Positions 1 through 8,173 of a stretch of 38,174 nt of DNA are shown here, piece by piece. Below the pieces are notes generated by a model. It had not been told where the DNA came from. It saw nothing but the letters and a program-made list of their open reading frames with translations, and searched no databases. The DNA lies in assembly GCA_045541875.1 (NCBI GenBank), contig JAZQJX010000094.1, positions 1 through 38,174 of the forward strand, written 5' to 3'. This DNA is from RGIG1828 sp045541875 (lineage in GTDB: Bacteria > Bacillota > Clostridia > UMGS1810). Position numbers and translations under genes: made by a program. Within the stretch, counting starts at the first letter, position 1; each line of letters starts with the position of its first letter.

Positions 1-41
1 GCATAAAACTGCTACAACAGTTTTACGCATCCTTCTTTTTT
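1..41 (+). terminator. Possible terminator of an upstream plus-strand gene
   Basis: Positions 1-11 (GCATAAAACTG) and 18-28 (CAGTTTTACGC) form an 11-bp hairpin with one mismatch and a 6-base loop. A T-rich stretch at 29-41 follows. The gene it would serve lies outside the window, and the T-tract is interrupted, so this is tentative. Confidence 0.35.
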
Positions 42-65
42 CAGAGAGGCTATCAGGCTAATATG

Positions 66-101
66 AAAATCCCACAAGCCTAAAACTCTTGTGGAATTTT
101 T
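66..101. terminator. Intrinsic terminator downstream of degV
   Basis: A hairpin pairs AAAATCCCACAAG (66-78) with CTTGTGGAATTTT (88-100), with a 9-base loop. On the minus strand it sits about 16 bp past the degV stop codon and ends in TTTT. On the plus strand it ends in TTTTT, so it may work in both directions. Confidence 0.65.
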
Positions 102-116
102 AAATAACACATATAA

Positions 117-983
117 TTACTTTTCCCTAAAAATGATTCCCAATACATCCGGACCTGAATTTATAGCAATAATAGAGCCTACGGGAAAAACAACAGAAGC
201 ATCTTCGCCAAGAGCATTTTGCATTTCTGTCACAAATTTTTCTCCAAGTTCTTTGTTCATTCCGGTGGCAAGAATATATGGTGTATTTTTTACCCTGTTT
301 TCAGAAACCATTTTTATGATTTCACCTATAACCTTTTTCTCGCCTCTTATTTTTGAAATAACTTTGGAATCACCGTCTTCAAAGGTTATAACAGGCTTTA
401 ATCCGAGAGCATCGCCAACAAAAGCGGCTGCCGCAGACACTCTGCCCGATTTTTTAACATATTTTAAATTCATAGGAACAAAGTATATTCTGTTGCCATC
501 TAACCAGTTATTAATACATTCTAAAACTTCGTTGATATCCTTGCCTTCCTTTGCTGCTTTTGCTCCCTCTATAACTGCCCAGCCATATCCCATACTGTAA
601 GTTTTAGAGTCCACAATATGAATTTTTATCTCATCCTTAGCCTGAGGGTTTTCTTCATAATAATCTTCTGTTTCAAGGATTGCTCCCTGATATGTTGACG
701 AACCTTTAGAATTTATGCACACATAAATAACGTCGGTATATCCTTCACTTCTTGCTTTTTCAAACTCTTCAGTAAGAATTCCGGGAGCGAGACGGGAAGT
801 TGACGGAAGTTTTTCTCTTGTCTCCAAAAAATCATAAAATTCATAGGGAGTCATTGACACTCCGTCTTCATATTCATTATCACCGTCAATAATTGTCAAA
901 GGAAAAACAGTAATATTATATTCTTCCTGAAGGTTCTTTGGTATATCTGCCGTGGATTCTGTAAAAATTTTGATTTTAGCCAT
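117..983 (-). CDS. DegV family fatty-acid-binding protein
   Basis: This 288-residue protein matches the DegV/FakB family in length and layout. The N-terminal STADIP motif (residues 10-15) and the TSRLAPGIL segment (62-70) line the family's lipid-carboxylate pocket. YVKKSGRVS (175-183) matches the usual position of the family's arginine/glycine signature. By family knowledge, such proteins bind a free fatty acid in the cytoplasm and present it to the kinase FakA for phosphorylation. No fakA gene lies nearby, so the partner must be elsewhere. The start is supported by AAAGGA about 8 bp upstream and by a clear SigA-type promoter. It is a single-gene unit, divergent from the cysteine desulfurase gene. 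Family assignment is firm; the lipid preference is not visible. Confidence 0.93.
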   Translation of the reverse strand: MAKIKIFTESTADIPKNLQEEYNITVFPLTIIDGDNEYEDGVSMTPYEFYDFLETREKLPSTSRLAPGILTEEFEKARSEGYTDVIYVCINSKGSSTYQGAILETEDYYEENPQAKDEIKIHIVDSKTYSMGYGWAVIEGAKAAKEGKDINEVLECINNWLDGNRIYFVPMNLKYVKKSGRVSAAAAFVGDALGLKPVITFEDGDSKVISKIRGEKKVIGEIIKMVSENRVKNTPYILATGMNKELGEKFVTEMQNALGEDASVVFPVGSIIAINSGPDVLGIIFREK

Positions 984-1018
984 ATTATATATCCTTTCAT
1001 ATATGCTATTATACGCAT

Positions 1019-1047
1019 ATTATATAAAAATAAGCGAAATTAGTCAA
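1019..1047 (-). promoter_or_regulatory. SigA-type promoter of degV
   Basis: On the minus strand, TTGACT (1047-1042) and TATAAT (1024-1019) are separated by exactly 17 bp, about 40 bp upstream of the degV start codon. Confidence 0.75.
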
Positions 1048-1086
1048 GAAAATGTTTGTTCAAAATAAAAATAGAGGTGTTTCCTC

Positions 1087-1115
1087 TTGAAAAATAATCA
1101 TATATGTGGTAGAAT
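1087..1115 (+). promoter_or_regulatory. Promoter of the nifZ/thiI/recA run
   Basis: TTGAAA (1087-1092) and TAGAAT (1110-1115) are spaced by 17 bp. They lie about 50 bp before the cysteine desulfurase start and are the only good promoter I see before the tightly packed genes that follow. Confidence 0.6.
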
Positions 1116-1163
1116 GTATGTGTATAACTATCAATATATAGATTTTTGGAAAAGAGAGTTAAA

Positions 1164-2306
1164 ATGGATATATATTTTGATAACAGTGCAACCACCGTTG
1201 CCTATCCTGAAGTTGCAAAAACCGTCAGCGGGGCTATGCTTGAACTCTATGCAAACCCCTCATCTCTTCACCGTATGGGAAAGGTGGCGGAAGATGCACT
1301 TAATGAAGCAAGAAAATATATCAGCAGTACTGTTAATGGGACACCTGATGAAATATACTTTACATCAGGAGGAACAGAGAGTGACAATCTTGCGATAATA
1401 GGATATGCAAAAGCCAATAAGCGCTCAGGCAATCGCATCATAACGCAAAAAACCGAGCACGCCGCAGTTCTTGAATCGTTTTCTTATCTTGAATCAGAGG
1501 GGTTCGATGTAGTATATATTGATGTTGACTCATCAGGGCATCCGGATTTGGAGATGCTGAAAAACTCGATTGATGAAAACACAATTCTTTTGAGTTTTAT
1601 GCATGTTAACAACGAAAACGGCGCGATTTTCCCAACAGAAGAAATATCTTCTCTTTGTGATCACAAGAAATGTATGCTTCATGTTGATGCAGTTCAGAGT
1701 TTCGGAAAAATTCCGGTAAATGTGAAAAAGATGGGGATAGATATGCTTTCTGTCTCTTCTCACAAAATTCACGGGCCAAATGGCGTTGGCGCTCTTTATG
1801 TAAGAAGAGGAGTCAAAATAAACCCTGTGGCCATAGGCGGAAAGCAGGAAAGGGGACTCCGCTCAGGAACGGAAAATGTTGCGGGAATTCTTGGCTTTTC
1901 AAAGGCTTGCGAGATAAAGTTCGGGAATATGGAAAATGACGCAGAAACGATAGGCAACATAAAAAAAGCACTGTGTGACGGACTTTTGGGAAATATAGAA
2001 AATGTGATTATAAATTCACCAAAAGATTCCATACATTCAATTTTAAATGTGTCGTTTCCTGGTGTGAAATCAGAAGTTCTTCTGCACATTCTTGAATCAA
2101 AGGGCATATATGTTTCCACAGGCTCTGCCTGCAATTCCAAAAAGAACAAATACAGTTATGTTTTAAAGGAAATGAAACTTAAAAATGATGTGATAGACAG
2201 TGCAGTAAGGTTTTCTTTTTCAGCATTCAACACCATGGATGACGTTGAATACACCGTGGATGTTTTGAAAAAAGAAATTCCTCTTCTCAGAAAAATTATG
2301 AAATAG
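1164..2306 (+). CDS. Cysteine desulfurase, NifZ/IscS type
   Basis: This pyridoxal-phosphate enzyme takes sulfur from cysteine and holds it as a persulfide for transfer to partner proteins. Visible landmarks are DNSATT near the N-terminus, His99 stacking on the cofactor, Asp175, the cofactor lysine Lys201 in SSHKIHGP, and the persulfide cysteine Cys323 in GSACNSK. I chose the ATG at 1164 because it begins MDIYFDNSATT, the usual family start, and follows a purine-rich site. A TTG 18 bp upstream is also possible. The resulting 380 residues match Bacillus subtilis NifZ. There, NifZ is the dedicated sulfur donor for a ThiI that lacks a rhodanese domain, and the same adjacency is seen here. I therefore infer a role in 4-thiouridine formation in tRNA rather than general Fe-S assembly. 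Confidence 0.93.
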   Translation: MDIYFDNSATTVAYPEVAKTVSGAMLELYANPSSLHRMGKVAEDALNEARKYISSTVNGTPDEIYFTSGGTESDNLAIIGYAKANKRSGNRIITQKTEHAAVLESFSYLESEGFDVVYIDVDSSGHPDLEMLKNSIDENTILLSFMHVNNENGAIFPTEEISSLCDHKKCMLHVDAVQSFGKIPVNVKKMGIDMLSVSSHKIHGPNGVGALYVRRGVKINPVAIGGKQERGLRSGTENVAGILGFSKACEIKFGNMENDAETIGNIKKALCDGLLGNIENVIINSPKDSIHSILNVSFPGVKSEVLLHILESKGIYVSTGSACNSKKNKYSYVLKEMKLKNDVIDSAVRFSFSAFNTMDDVEYTVDVLKKEIPLLRKIMK

Positions 2307-2319
2307 GAAAGTGAATGGT

Positions 2320-3480
2320 ATGAAAAGACTTATTCTTGTACGATACGGCGAAATAATCTTAAAAGGTATGAACAGACCCGTATTTGAAAATATGCTTGTT
2401 AAAAACATAAGAAAAGCCCTTGAAGACGAATGTCCTCTGAAAATTCACTGGGCACAGGCAACCATATATATTGAACCTGAAGACGATTCATGTGTTGAAT
2501 CAATTGTTGAAAAACTAAAAAAAGTTTTCGGTATTGTATCAATAGTTGTGGCATATCAGGGAAAAAAGGATATTGATGACCTGACAAATATAATCACAGA
2601 AAACTTCTCAAAAGAACTTAAGGGAGCGTCAACCTTTAAAGTTGTTGCAAAAAGGTCTGACAAAAAATTTCATATGCAGTCCCCTGAAATATGTCAGGAA
2701 GTTGGCGGGAGAATCCTTGAAAAGTTCCCCAATCTGACAGTTGACGTAAAAAACCCTGAAGTTAATGTGTATGTTGAAATCAGGGAAGAGGGATATGTTC
2801 ACCTTGACCGCATAAACGGAGCAGGCGGAATGCCGTCAGGCTCAAATGGGAAGGCAATGCTTCTTCTTTCAGGAGGAATAGACAGCCCCGTTGCAGGGTA
2901 TATGATAGGAAAAAGGGGAGTGTGCCTTGAAGCAATTCACTTTTTCTCATATCCCTATACAAGCGACAGAGCAAAGGATAAGGTTTTAAAACTTGCATCC
3001 ATTCTTAAAGGCTATACAGGAACACTAAAGGTTCACATAGTTCCTTTCACAGATATCCAACTTCAGATAAGAGATAAATGTCCCGAAGAACATCTGACTC
3101 TGGTAATGAGAAGATTTATGATGGAGATAGCCCAAAGAATAGCCGAAAAAAGAGGATGCTATGCACTTGTAACAGGAGAGAGCATAGGTCAGGTTGCAAG
3201 TCAGACAATGGCGGCACTTTGCGTTACAGATGATGCGGTAACAATGCCTGTTTTCAGACCTCTCATCGGTATGGACAAGGAAGAAATTGTGGAAATTTCA
3301 AGAAAGATAGATACCTTTGAAACTTCCATACTTCCTTATGAAGACTGCTGTACAGTATTCACACCGCGCCACCCATCAACAAAACCCAAAAAAGAAAAAG
3401 TCATTCTTTCGCAGAATCTTCTGGATGTTGAAAGACTTATTCAAGAGGCGGTTGAGGGTACGGAAATTGTTGATATGTAG
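2320..3480 (+). CDS. thiI: tRNA 4-thiouridine synthase ThiI
   Basis: ThiI adenylates uridine 8 of tRNA and replaces its oxygen with sulfur. The first 50-60 residues are the ferredoxin-like region, followed by a THUMP RNA-binding domain to about residue 165. The ATP-pyrophosphatase domain carries the SGGIDSP PP-loop at 184-190. The protein has 386 residues and ends after the AANH domain, so it lacks the C-terminal rhodanese domain of the Escherichia coli enzyme. That fits reliance on the cysteine desulfurase encoded just upstream. ATG 2320 is preferred over GTG 2311 because AGGAAAGTGA sits at normal distance from it. The gap to the upstream gene is only 13 bp, indicating cotranscription. Confidence 0.95.
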   Translation: MKRLILVRYGEIILKGMNRPVFENMLVKNIRKALEDECPLKIHWAQATIYIEPEDDSCVESIVEKLKKVFGIVSIVVAYQGKKDIDDLTNIITENFSKELKGASTFKVVAKRSDKKFHMQSPEICQEVGGRILEKFPNLTVDVKNPEVNVYVEIREEGYVHLDRINGAGGMPSGSNGKAMLLLSGGIDSPVAGYMIGKRGVCLEAIHFFSYPYTSDRAKDKVLKLASILKGYTGTLKVHIVPFTDIQLQIRDKCPEEHLTLVMRRFMMEIAQRIAEKRGCYALVTGESIGQVASQTMAALCVTDDAVTMPVFRPLIGMDKEEIVEISRKIDTFETSILPYEDCCTVFTPRHPSTKPKKEKVILSQNLLDVERLIQEAVEGTEIVDM

Positions 3481-3489
3481 GTGATTTAT

Positions 3490-3981
3490 ATGACAGAAAT
3501 CAAAAATCTTTCATCCACACTCTATGAACTTCTTAAAGAAAAGAATTATATGATATCAACTGCTGAAAGTTGTACAGGCGGACTCATCGGCAAAACGCTT
3601 ACAGATATTTCAGGAATCTCCGCTCACTACGGATACGGATTCATAACCTACAGCAACGAGGCAAAGCAAAACCTTTTGGGTGTAAAAAAAGAAACCCTTG
3701 ATTCCTATGGCGCAGTAAGCGCTGAAACCGTGAAAGAAATGGCAACAGGTGCACTTTTAAAATCCGGCTCGGACATTTCAGTATCTGTCAGCGGAATTGC
3801 AGGCCCCGGAGGAGGAAGCGAGGAAAAACCCGTAGGACTTGTGTATATAGGCATAAAATCAAAAGATAATGATGCAAAATCTTACAGATTCATATTTGCC
3901 GGGACAAGAGAAGAAGTGAGACTGGAAACTGTCAAAAAGGCTATTGAACTTGTAATTGAAGAAATTGAAAATATCAGATGA
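3490..3981 (+). CDS. CinA C-terminal-domain protein (nicotinamide-nucleotide amidase)
   Basis: The 163-residue product corresponds to the CinA/PncC deamidase domain alone. It has the STAESCTGGLI motif near the N-terminus and the SVSGIAGPGGG loop in the second half, both typical of NMN amidohydrolases that recycle nicotinamide mononucleotide to nicotinate mononucleotide. The N-terminal molybdopterin-binding-like domain of full-length CinA is absent. Placement directly before recA matches the conserved cinA-recA arrangement. ATG 3490 follows AGGTGAT at good spacing; a GTG at 3481 is an alternative. The start region is nearly fused to the thiI stop, so the genes are likely one transcript. Enzyme activity is inferred from the family. 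Confidence 0.88.
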   Translation: MTEIKNLSSTLYELLKEKNYMISTAESCTGGLIGKTLTDISGISAHYGYGFITYSNEAKQNLLGVKKETLDSYGAVSAETVKEMATGALLKSGSDISVSVSGIAGPGGGSEEKPVGLVYIGIKSKDNDAKSYRFIFAGTREEVRLETVKKAIELVIEEIENIR

Positions 3982-3991
3982 GGTGAAAAAT

Positions 3992-5074
3992 ATGGCAAAG
4001 GAAAAAATCGTCATAGAACAAAAAGGAAGCAAGGAAGAGGCAATAAATGCCGCCCTTGCCCAAATTGAAAAAACCTTTGGTGAAGGCTCTGTAATGCGTC
4101 TTGGAAATGCACCGGTCAGAAAGATTGATGTAATTCCCACAGGATCACTTGCTCTTGACCTTGCCTTGGGAATAGGAGGACTTCCAAGAGGAAGAATTGT
4201 AGAGATATACGGACCCGAATCATCAGGTAAGACCACAGTATCTCTCCATGTTATTGCGGAAGCACAGAAAAAAGGCGGTGAGGTAGCATTCATAGATGCT
4301 GAACACGCTCTTGATCCGATCTATGCAGGAAAACTCGGTGTTGACATTGACAGACTCATTGTATCTCAGCCCGACACAGGCGAACAGGCACTTGAAATTG
4401 CTGAAGCCCTTGCACGAAGCGGAGCGATTGATGTAATTGTTGTGGACTCTGTTGCAGCCCTTGTTCCAAAGGCGGAAATTGCAGGAGTTATGGGTGATTC
4501 CCATGTGGGACTTCACGCCCGCCTCATGAGTCAGGCGCTTAGAAAACTCACAAGTGTTATTCACAAATCAAACACCGTTGCGGTATTCATCAACCAACTT
4601 CGTGAAAAAGTTGGTGTAATGTATGGAAATCCCGAGGTTACAACAGGTGGACGTGCACTCAAGTTCTATTCATCTGTCCGCATTGACATAAGAAGAATCG
4701 AAGCCATAAAAGACGGTTCAAACGTTGTGGGCAACCGTACAAGAGCAAAGGTTGTTAAAAACAAACTTGCTCCTCCGTTTAAAGAAGCAGAATTTGATAT
4801 CATGTTTGGTGAAGGTATTTCCAAGGAAGGAAACATTCTTGATGCAGCAGTTCAATATGATGTGATTCAAAAAGGCGGAGCATGGTATTCCTATGGCGGA
4901 GAACATATTGGTCAGGGAAGAGACAAGACAAAGGAATATATGAAGCAGAACCCTGAATTTACTGACATGATATACAAAATGGTAATTGACAAAATTGAAG
5001 AAATGAATGATGCCAAAGAGCAGGAAAAAGCAGCAAAGACAGATGCTATTAAAGGGAAAAAGGACGAAGAATGA
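3992..5074 (+). CDS. recA: Recombinase RecA
   Basis: RecA forms filaments on single-stranded DNA, drives homologous pairing and stimulates LexA self-cleavage. The 360-residue product has the usual small N-terminal helix domain, the ATPase core with Walker A GPESSGKT (about 74-81), the VVDSVAALVP Walker B region and the FINQLREKVGVMYGNPETT-type loop L2, in slightly altered form. A charged lysine- and glutamate-rich C-terminal tail follows. The ATG at 3992 follows AGGTGAAAAA; longer forms starting inside the previous gene are not convincing. I did not see a clear LexA box directly upstream, so SOS control, if present, would act elsewhere in the operon. The stop codon overlaps the recX start by 4 bp. 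Confidence 0.98.
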   Translation: MAKEKIVIEQKGSKEEAINAALAQIEKTFGEGSVMRLGNAPVRKIDVIPTGSLALDLALGIGGLPRGRIVEIYGPESSGKTTVSLHVIAEAQKKGGEVAFIDAEHALDPIYAGKLGVDIDRLIVSQPDTGEQALEIAEALARSGAIDVIVVDSVAALVPKAEIAGVMGDSHVGLHARLMSQALRKLTSVIHKSNTVAVFINQLREKVGVMYGNPEVTTGGRALKFYSSVRIDIRRIEAIKDGSNVVGNRTRAKVVKNKLAPPFKEAEFDIMFGEGISKEGNILDAAVQYDVIQKGGAWYSYGGEHIGQGRDKTKEYMKQNPEFTDMIYKMVIDKIEEMNDAKEQEKAAKTDAIKGKKDEE

Positions 5075-5700
5075 AAGTAACTGATGTTGTCGTTCAAAAA
5101 AATAATACTCAGAGAGTCAGCGTATTTGTGGATAACGAATACGCTTTTTCCCTTGACGGCGCAGATGCAATTTTAATGAAAATCAAACCCGGCAGAGAAC
5201 TAACAAAAGAAGACATTGAAAAATGCAACTACGAATGTAACTATACCAAAGCAAGGGATAAAGCCCTTGAAATTCTGTCTCGAAAGAGCGTGTCAAAAAA
5301 AGAACTTTCAGACAAACTTTCGGAAAAAGGATATGATGAACCAATAGTAAATGACGCTATATCCGAACTTGAAAACCTTGGATATGTCAATGATGAAGAC
5401 TATGCCTCGCTTTTTCTGGAGCATTGTATGCAAAAAATGTGGGGCAGGAAAAAAATCAGATTTGAGATGAAACAAAAAGGCATACCCGACTGCATAATTG
5501 ATGAGAAACTTTCAGAATTTGATGAAGATGACATTTTGGAAGAGATAAAAGAAACTGTTATTTCAAAATATGGAAATGATGATTTGTCCGACATGAAAAC
5601 AAAAGCGAGAATCACGAGATATCTTGCATCAAGAGGTTTTGATTTTCCGCTCATAGACAAGGTTATAAGAATGTCAAAGGAGGAACTTTCAGATGAATAA
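5071..5700 (+). CDS. recX: Regulatory protein RecX
   Basis: RecX binds RecA filaments and limits or modulates recombination. This 209-residue, helix-rich protein shows the expected repeated three-helix units, with KALEILSRKSVSKKELSDKL in the first and the related DEPIVNDAISELENLGYVNDEDYA and RITRYLASRGFDF segments after it. Length fits the Firmicute family. Its ATG overlaps the recA stop (ATGA), so translation is probably coupled and the two proteins are made together. An AAGGACGAAG site lies inside the end of recA. The 3' end overlaps the start of rimO by 8 bp. Confidence 0.92.
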   Translation: MKVTDVVVQKNNTQRVSVFVDNEYAFSLDGADAILMKIKPGRELTKEDIEKCNYECNYTKARDKALEILSRKSVSKKELSDKLSEKGYDEPIVNDAISELENLGYVNDEDYASLFLEHCMQKMWGRKKIRFEMKQKGIPDCIIDEKLSEFDEDDILEEIKETVISKYGNDDLSDMKTKARITRYLASRGFDFPLIDKVIRMSKEELSDE

Positions 5701-7036
5701 AACCATAGGGTTCATATCACTTGGTTGTGCAAAAAACTTAACCGACACAGAAACCATGCTGGGGATTCTTTCTGCCGATGGTTTTACTATAGTAGCAAAT
5801 GAAGAAGATGCAGACATTCTTGTGGTAAACACCTGTGCATTCATCGACTCTGCCAAGGAAGAATCCATAAATGCAATACTTGATATGGCAGAATACAAAA
5901 AAGACAAATGTGAACTTCTCATAGTAACAGGTTGCCTTGCTCAAAGATATGAAAATGAAATAAAAGAGCAGATTCCTGAGGTTGACATTATTCTCGGAAC
6001 AACTGCATATGACAGAATTTCACAGGCAATAAAGAAGTTTTATGATGATAAAGAAAAAATCTCTGTTGTACTCGATGAAAATTTTCCCGTAAGTTACGAA
6101 CTTCCGAGAATACAAAGCACTCCTGTCTATAGCGCATATCTGAAAATAGCCGATGGGTGCGATAATTTCTGCACCTATTGTATCATTCCGAAACTTCGTG
6201 GGAAATTCCGCTCAAGACCTATGGAAAGCATAATTTCCGAAGCAAAAAAACTTGCCCGAACAGGTGTTAAGGAACTTATTTTGGTTGCACAAGACACCGC
6301 CTGCTATGGAAAAGATACAGGACTTGCAGGACTTCACATTCTCATAAGAGAACTTTCTAAAATAGATGGGGTAGAGTGGATAAGACTTCAGTATTGCTAT
6401 CCTGAAAATATTACTGATGAACTCATTGAAGAAATAAGGACAAATAAAAAAGTTGTAAAATATCTTGATATGCCTCTTCAGCACATCAGCGACAACATCT
6501 TAAAGAAAATGGGCAGAAGAAGCAGACAAAAGGCTGTGGAAAGTCTCATAGAAAAACTGAGAGAGAAAATTCCTGATTTAACAATCCGCACATCTCTGAT
6601 TGTGGGATTTCCGGGTGAAACCGAGGAGGATTTTGAAACTTTGAAAAACTTTCTTGAAAAACACCCGATTGAAAAGGTGGGCGTGTTCACCTATTCAAAA
6701 GAGGAAAACACCCCCGCTTACAGTTATGACGGTCAGATAGAAGAAGATGTCAAAAACGAAAGAAGAGACATTTTAATGACTCTTCAGCAAAAGATTTCTT
6801 CTGAATTAAATAAAAAACGCATAGGAACAAAAAGAAGTATAATCATAGAGGGCTATGATGAGGAAGAACTTTGCTATGTGGGAAGATGTGATTTTGACAC
6901 ACCCGATGTTGACGGTCTTGCCTATGTGTATTCAGAGGAAGAACTCTTTGCAGGCGATATTGTAAATGCCGAGATTGTTGACTGTGATGAATATGACGTG
7001 GTCGCAAAAGTTGTTACATCTTGTCACAACTCTTGA
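5693..7036 (+). CDS. rimO: Ribosomal protein S12 methylthiotransferase RimO
   Basis: RimO is a radical-SAM enzyme that adds a methylthio group to a conserved aspartate of ribosomal protein S12. Its 447 residues show the three domains in order. The N-terminal UPF0004 domain has cysteines in SLGCAKN, VNTCAFID and VTGCLAQRY. The radical-SAM barrel has the CxxxCxxC cluster in DGCDNFCTYCIIPKLRG. A C-terminal TRAM domain covers about the last 65 residues. SLGCAKN with LTDTE favours RimO over the tRNA enzyme MiaB. A strong AAAGGAGG site lies inside recX, which overlaps by 8 bp. The coding end also contains the -35 hexamer of the pgsA promoter. Confidence 0.95.
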   Translation: MNKTIGFISLGCAKNLTDTETMLGILSADGFTIVANEEDADILVVNTCAFIDSAKEESINAILDMAEYKKDKCELLIVTGCLAQRYENEIKEQIPEVDIILGTTAYDRISQAIKKFYDDKEKISVVLDENFPVSYELPRIQSTPVYSAYLKIADGCDNFCTYCIIPKLRGKFRSRPMESIISEAKKLARTGVKELILVAQDTACYGKDTGLAGLHILIRELSKIDGVEWIRLQYCYPENITDELIEEIRTNKKVVKYLDMPLQHISDNILKKMGRRSRQKAVESLIEKLREKIPDLTIRTSLIVGFPGETEEDFETLKNFLEKHPIEKVGVFTYSKEENTPAYSYDGQIEEDVKNERRDILMTLQQKISSELNKKRIGTKRSIIIEGYDEEELCYVGRCDFDTPDVDGLAYVYSEEELFAGDIVNAEIVDCDEYDVVAKVVTSCHNS

Positions 7037-7061
7037 CATTGAAGCGATTATGTGGTATTTT
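7033..7061 (+). promoter_or_regulatory. Promoter of pgsA overlapping the rimO stop codon
   Basis: A consensus TTGACA (7033-7038) spans the rimO TGA stop. TATTTT (7056-7061) follows after 17 bp, about 50 bp before the pgsA start. pgsA can therefore be transcribed independently of the operon. Confidence 0.65.
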
Positions 7062-7109
7062 ATGTATGGAAAATTCTGAAAATTCCAAATGAAAGTCGGA
7101 GGTCAGATT

Positions 7110-7679
7110 ATGAATTTAGCAAATAAGATAACTTTATCAAGAATAGTGCTTATCCCTCTTTTCATGATTGCATATATGTGGGATTTTGCATATAATGAAC
7201 TTGTTGCATGCATCATTTTTGCAATTGCCGCCTTAACTGACGGTGTTGACGGATATGTTGCAAGAAACTATAAAATGGTAACGGATTTCGGGAAATTTAT
7301 AGATCCCCTTGCCGACAAACTTCTTGTTGCAACTGCTCTTATCTGCTTTGTTGGAGAGGGTGAAATTGCGGCGTATATGGCGGTTGTTATAATTGCAAGA
7401 GAATTTATTGTAACAGGACTTAGAACCGTTGCAATGTCAAAAGGTGTTGTTATTGCCGCATCAATGACAGGTAAAATCAAGACCTGCATCCAGATTGGTG
7501 CAGTAATATGTGTTTTCCTTTTTGGATATAACTCATCCTACGGCGAAAGTTTCATATTTGAAATATTTGGGAAAGAATATTCCATAGGCTACATAGCAAT
7601 GTTTGTTGCAACACTCTTTACAATATATTCAGGTGTTGAATATCTTGCAGTTAATAAAAGTCTTCTCGAAGATCATTAA
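7110..7679 (+). CDS. pgsA: CDP-diacylglycerol-glycerol-3-phosphate 3-phosphatidyltransferase
   Basis: PgsA condenses CDP-diacylglycerol with glycerol-3-phosphate, the committed step to phosphatidylglycerol, at the inner membrane. The 189-residue protein begins MNLANKITLSRI, a typical PgsA start. It carries the complete CDP-alcohol phosphotransferase signature in LTDGVDGYVAR and FGKFIDPLADK (D..DG..AR and G...D...D). Several hydrophobic membrane helices follow. ATG 7110 has GGAGG 8 bp upstream and is preferred over ATG 7089. It closes the plus-strand run and is followed at once by a strong terminator. Confidence 0.95.
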   Translation: MNLANKITLSRIVLIPLFMIAYMWDFAYNELVACIIFAIAALTDGVDGYVARNYKMVTDFGKFIDPLADKLLVATALICFVGEGEIAAYMAVVIIAREFIVTGLRTVAMSKGVVIAASMTGKIKTCIQIGAVICVFLFGYNSSYGESFIFEIFGKEYSIGYIAMFVATLFTIYSGVEYLAVNKSLLEDH

Positions 7680-7694
7680 TAATTAAAAAAAATA

Positions 7695-7740
7695 AACAAC
7701 CATAACATCTGTTTCAGATGATATGGTTGTTTTTCTTTTT
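7695..7740 (+). terminator. Intrinsic terminator after pgsA
   Basis: A 15-bp stem with one mismatch pairs AACAACCATAACATC (7695-7709) with GATGATATGGTTGTT (7717-7731) around a 7-base loop. It runs into TTTTCTTTTT. The sequence right after the T-tract resembles the dispersed repeat described at 9778. Confidence 0.85.
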
Positions 7741-7784
7741 ATAACATAGGAAATTACGCGCATTGCGTGCGTAATTTTGCTTGT

Positions 7785-7852
7785 TTCAAAAAAGATTTCC
7801 TTCTCGCCCCCAAGATTGGGGGCAGGGGGTTGATGATTGAAAATCTTTTTTA
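7785..7852. repeat. Nested palindromic element left of the spoIVA 3'-end duplicate
   Basis: An outer stem pairs AAAAAAGATTT (about 7785-7795) with AAATCTTTTTT (about 7840-7851). It encloses a GC-rich hairpin GCCCCCAAGATTGGGGGC (about 7806-7823). No gene is visible here. The structure could be a terminator for leftward transcription from the duplicated spoIVA end, or a small mobile palindromic repeat. Confidence 0.5.
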
Positions 7853-7853
7853 T

Positions 7854-7947
7854 AAAATTATACAAATAAGTCCGCCCGAGCCCTCGTTTATAATTTTCTG
7901 AAGTGTTTCTCTTAGTTTAAATCTTGCATCATCGGGCATTTTTGTGA
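7854..7947 (-). repeat. Left copy of a 94-bp duplication of the spoIVA 3' end
   Basis: This stretch matches 9872-9965 at 93 of 94 positions, the single difference being A7919 against G9937. The right-hand copy is the living 3' end of spoIVA. The left copy encodes the same last ~30 residues and its own in-frame TAA but has no upstream gene, so it is a pseudogene fragment. The two copies are direct repeats 2018 bp apart and bracket the ATPase gene and the candidate small RNA. Confidence 0.9.
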
Positions 7948-8079
7948 TTTGTCGAGTGGTTTTTTGAAAATTACAGTCTTACTTTTGATACACGGAAAAC
8001 AAATTTGTGTATTAAAAGTTTTGTTGATGTAAAAAAATAAGCAACTGTGATAATACAAATTTTATGTTAAAGATGAATG
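7948..8079. other. Gene-free stretch with one hairpin
   Basis: I see no coding potential here. The only structure is a hairpin pairing ACTTTTGATACAC (7981-7993) with GTGTATTAAAAGT (8007-8019), a 13-bp stem with one G-U pair and a 13-base loop. It is followed by TTTTG. It may be a weak terminator or a remnant of the inserted element. Confidence 0.4.
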
Positions 8080-8081
8080 TG

Positions 8082-8173
8082 CGCAAAAGTCTTCGGCAAA
8101 ATATCGCAAATCTGTTCGCTGAAATGCCACAAATCTATTCGTTAAAAATGCACAAATTTATTCGCTGATATTG
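8082..8173 (+). repeat. Four degenerate 23-bp tandem repeats upstream of the ATPase promoter
   Basis: Four units share the pattern CRCAAATYTNTTCGCTGAAA. The CAAA core recurs at 8084, 8107, 8130 and 8153, an exact 23-bp period. The array ends at the -35 hexamer of the ATPase promoter. The first unit is the most diverged. The position suggests an operator array for a regulator, possibly acting on this gene alone. I see no spacer-like unique sequence between units, so it is not a CRISPR. Confidence 0.65.

Noticed and set aside
3956..3991. Longer RecA starting inside the preceding gene
   Set aside because: The internal ATG at 3992 has an AGGTG site at correct spacing and gives the usual MAKEK-type start.
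3800..3991. LexA operator before recA
   Set aside because: I looked for a GAAC-N4-GTTC-type site and did not find a convincing one; it could lie further upstream in the operon.
8082..8173. CRISPR array
   Set aside because: Units follow one another with no unique spacers, are degenerate, and no cas gene is present.
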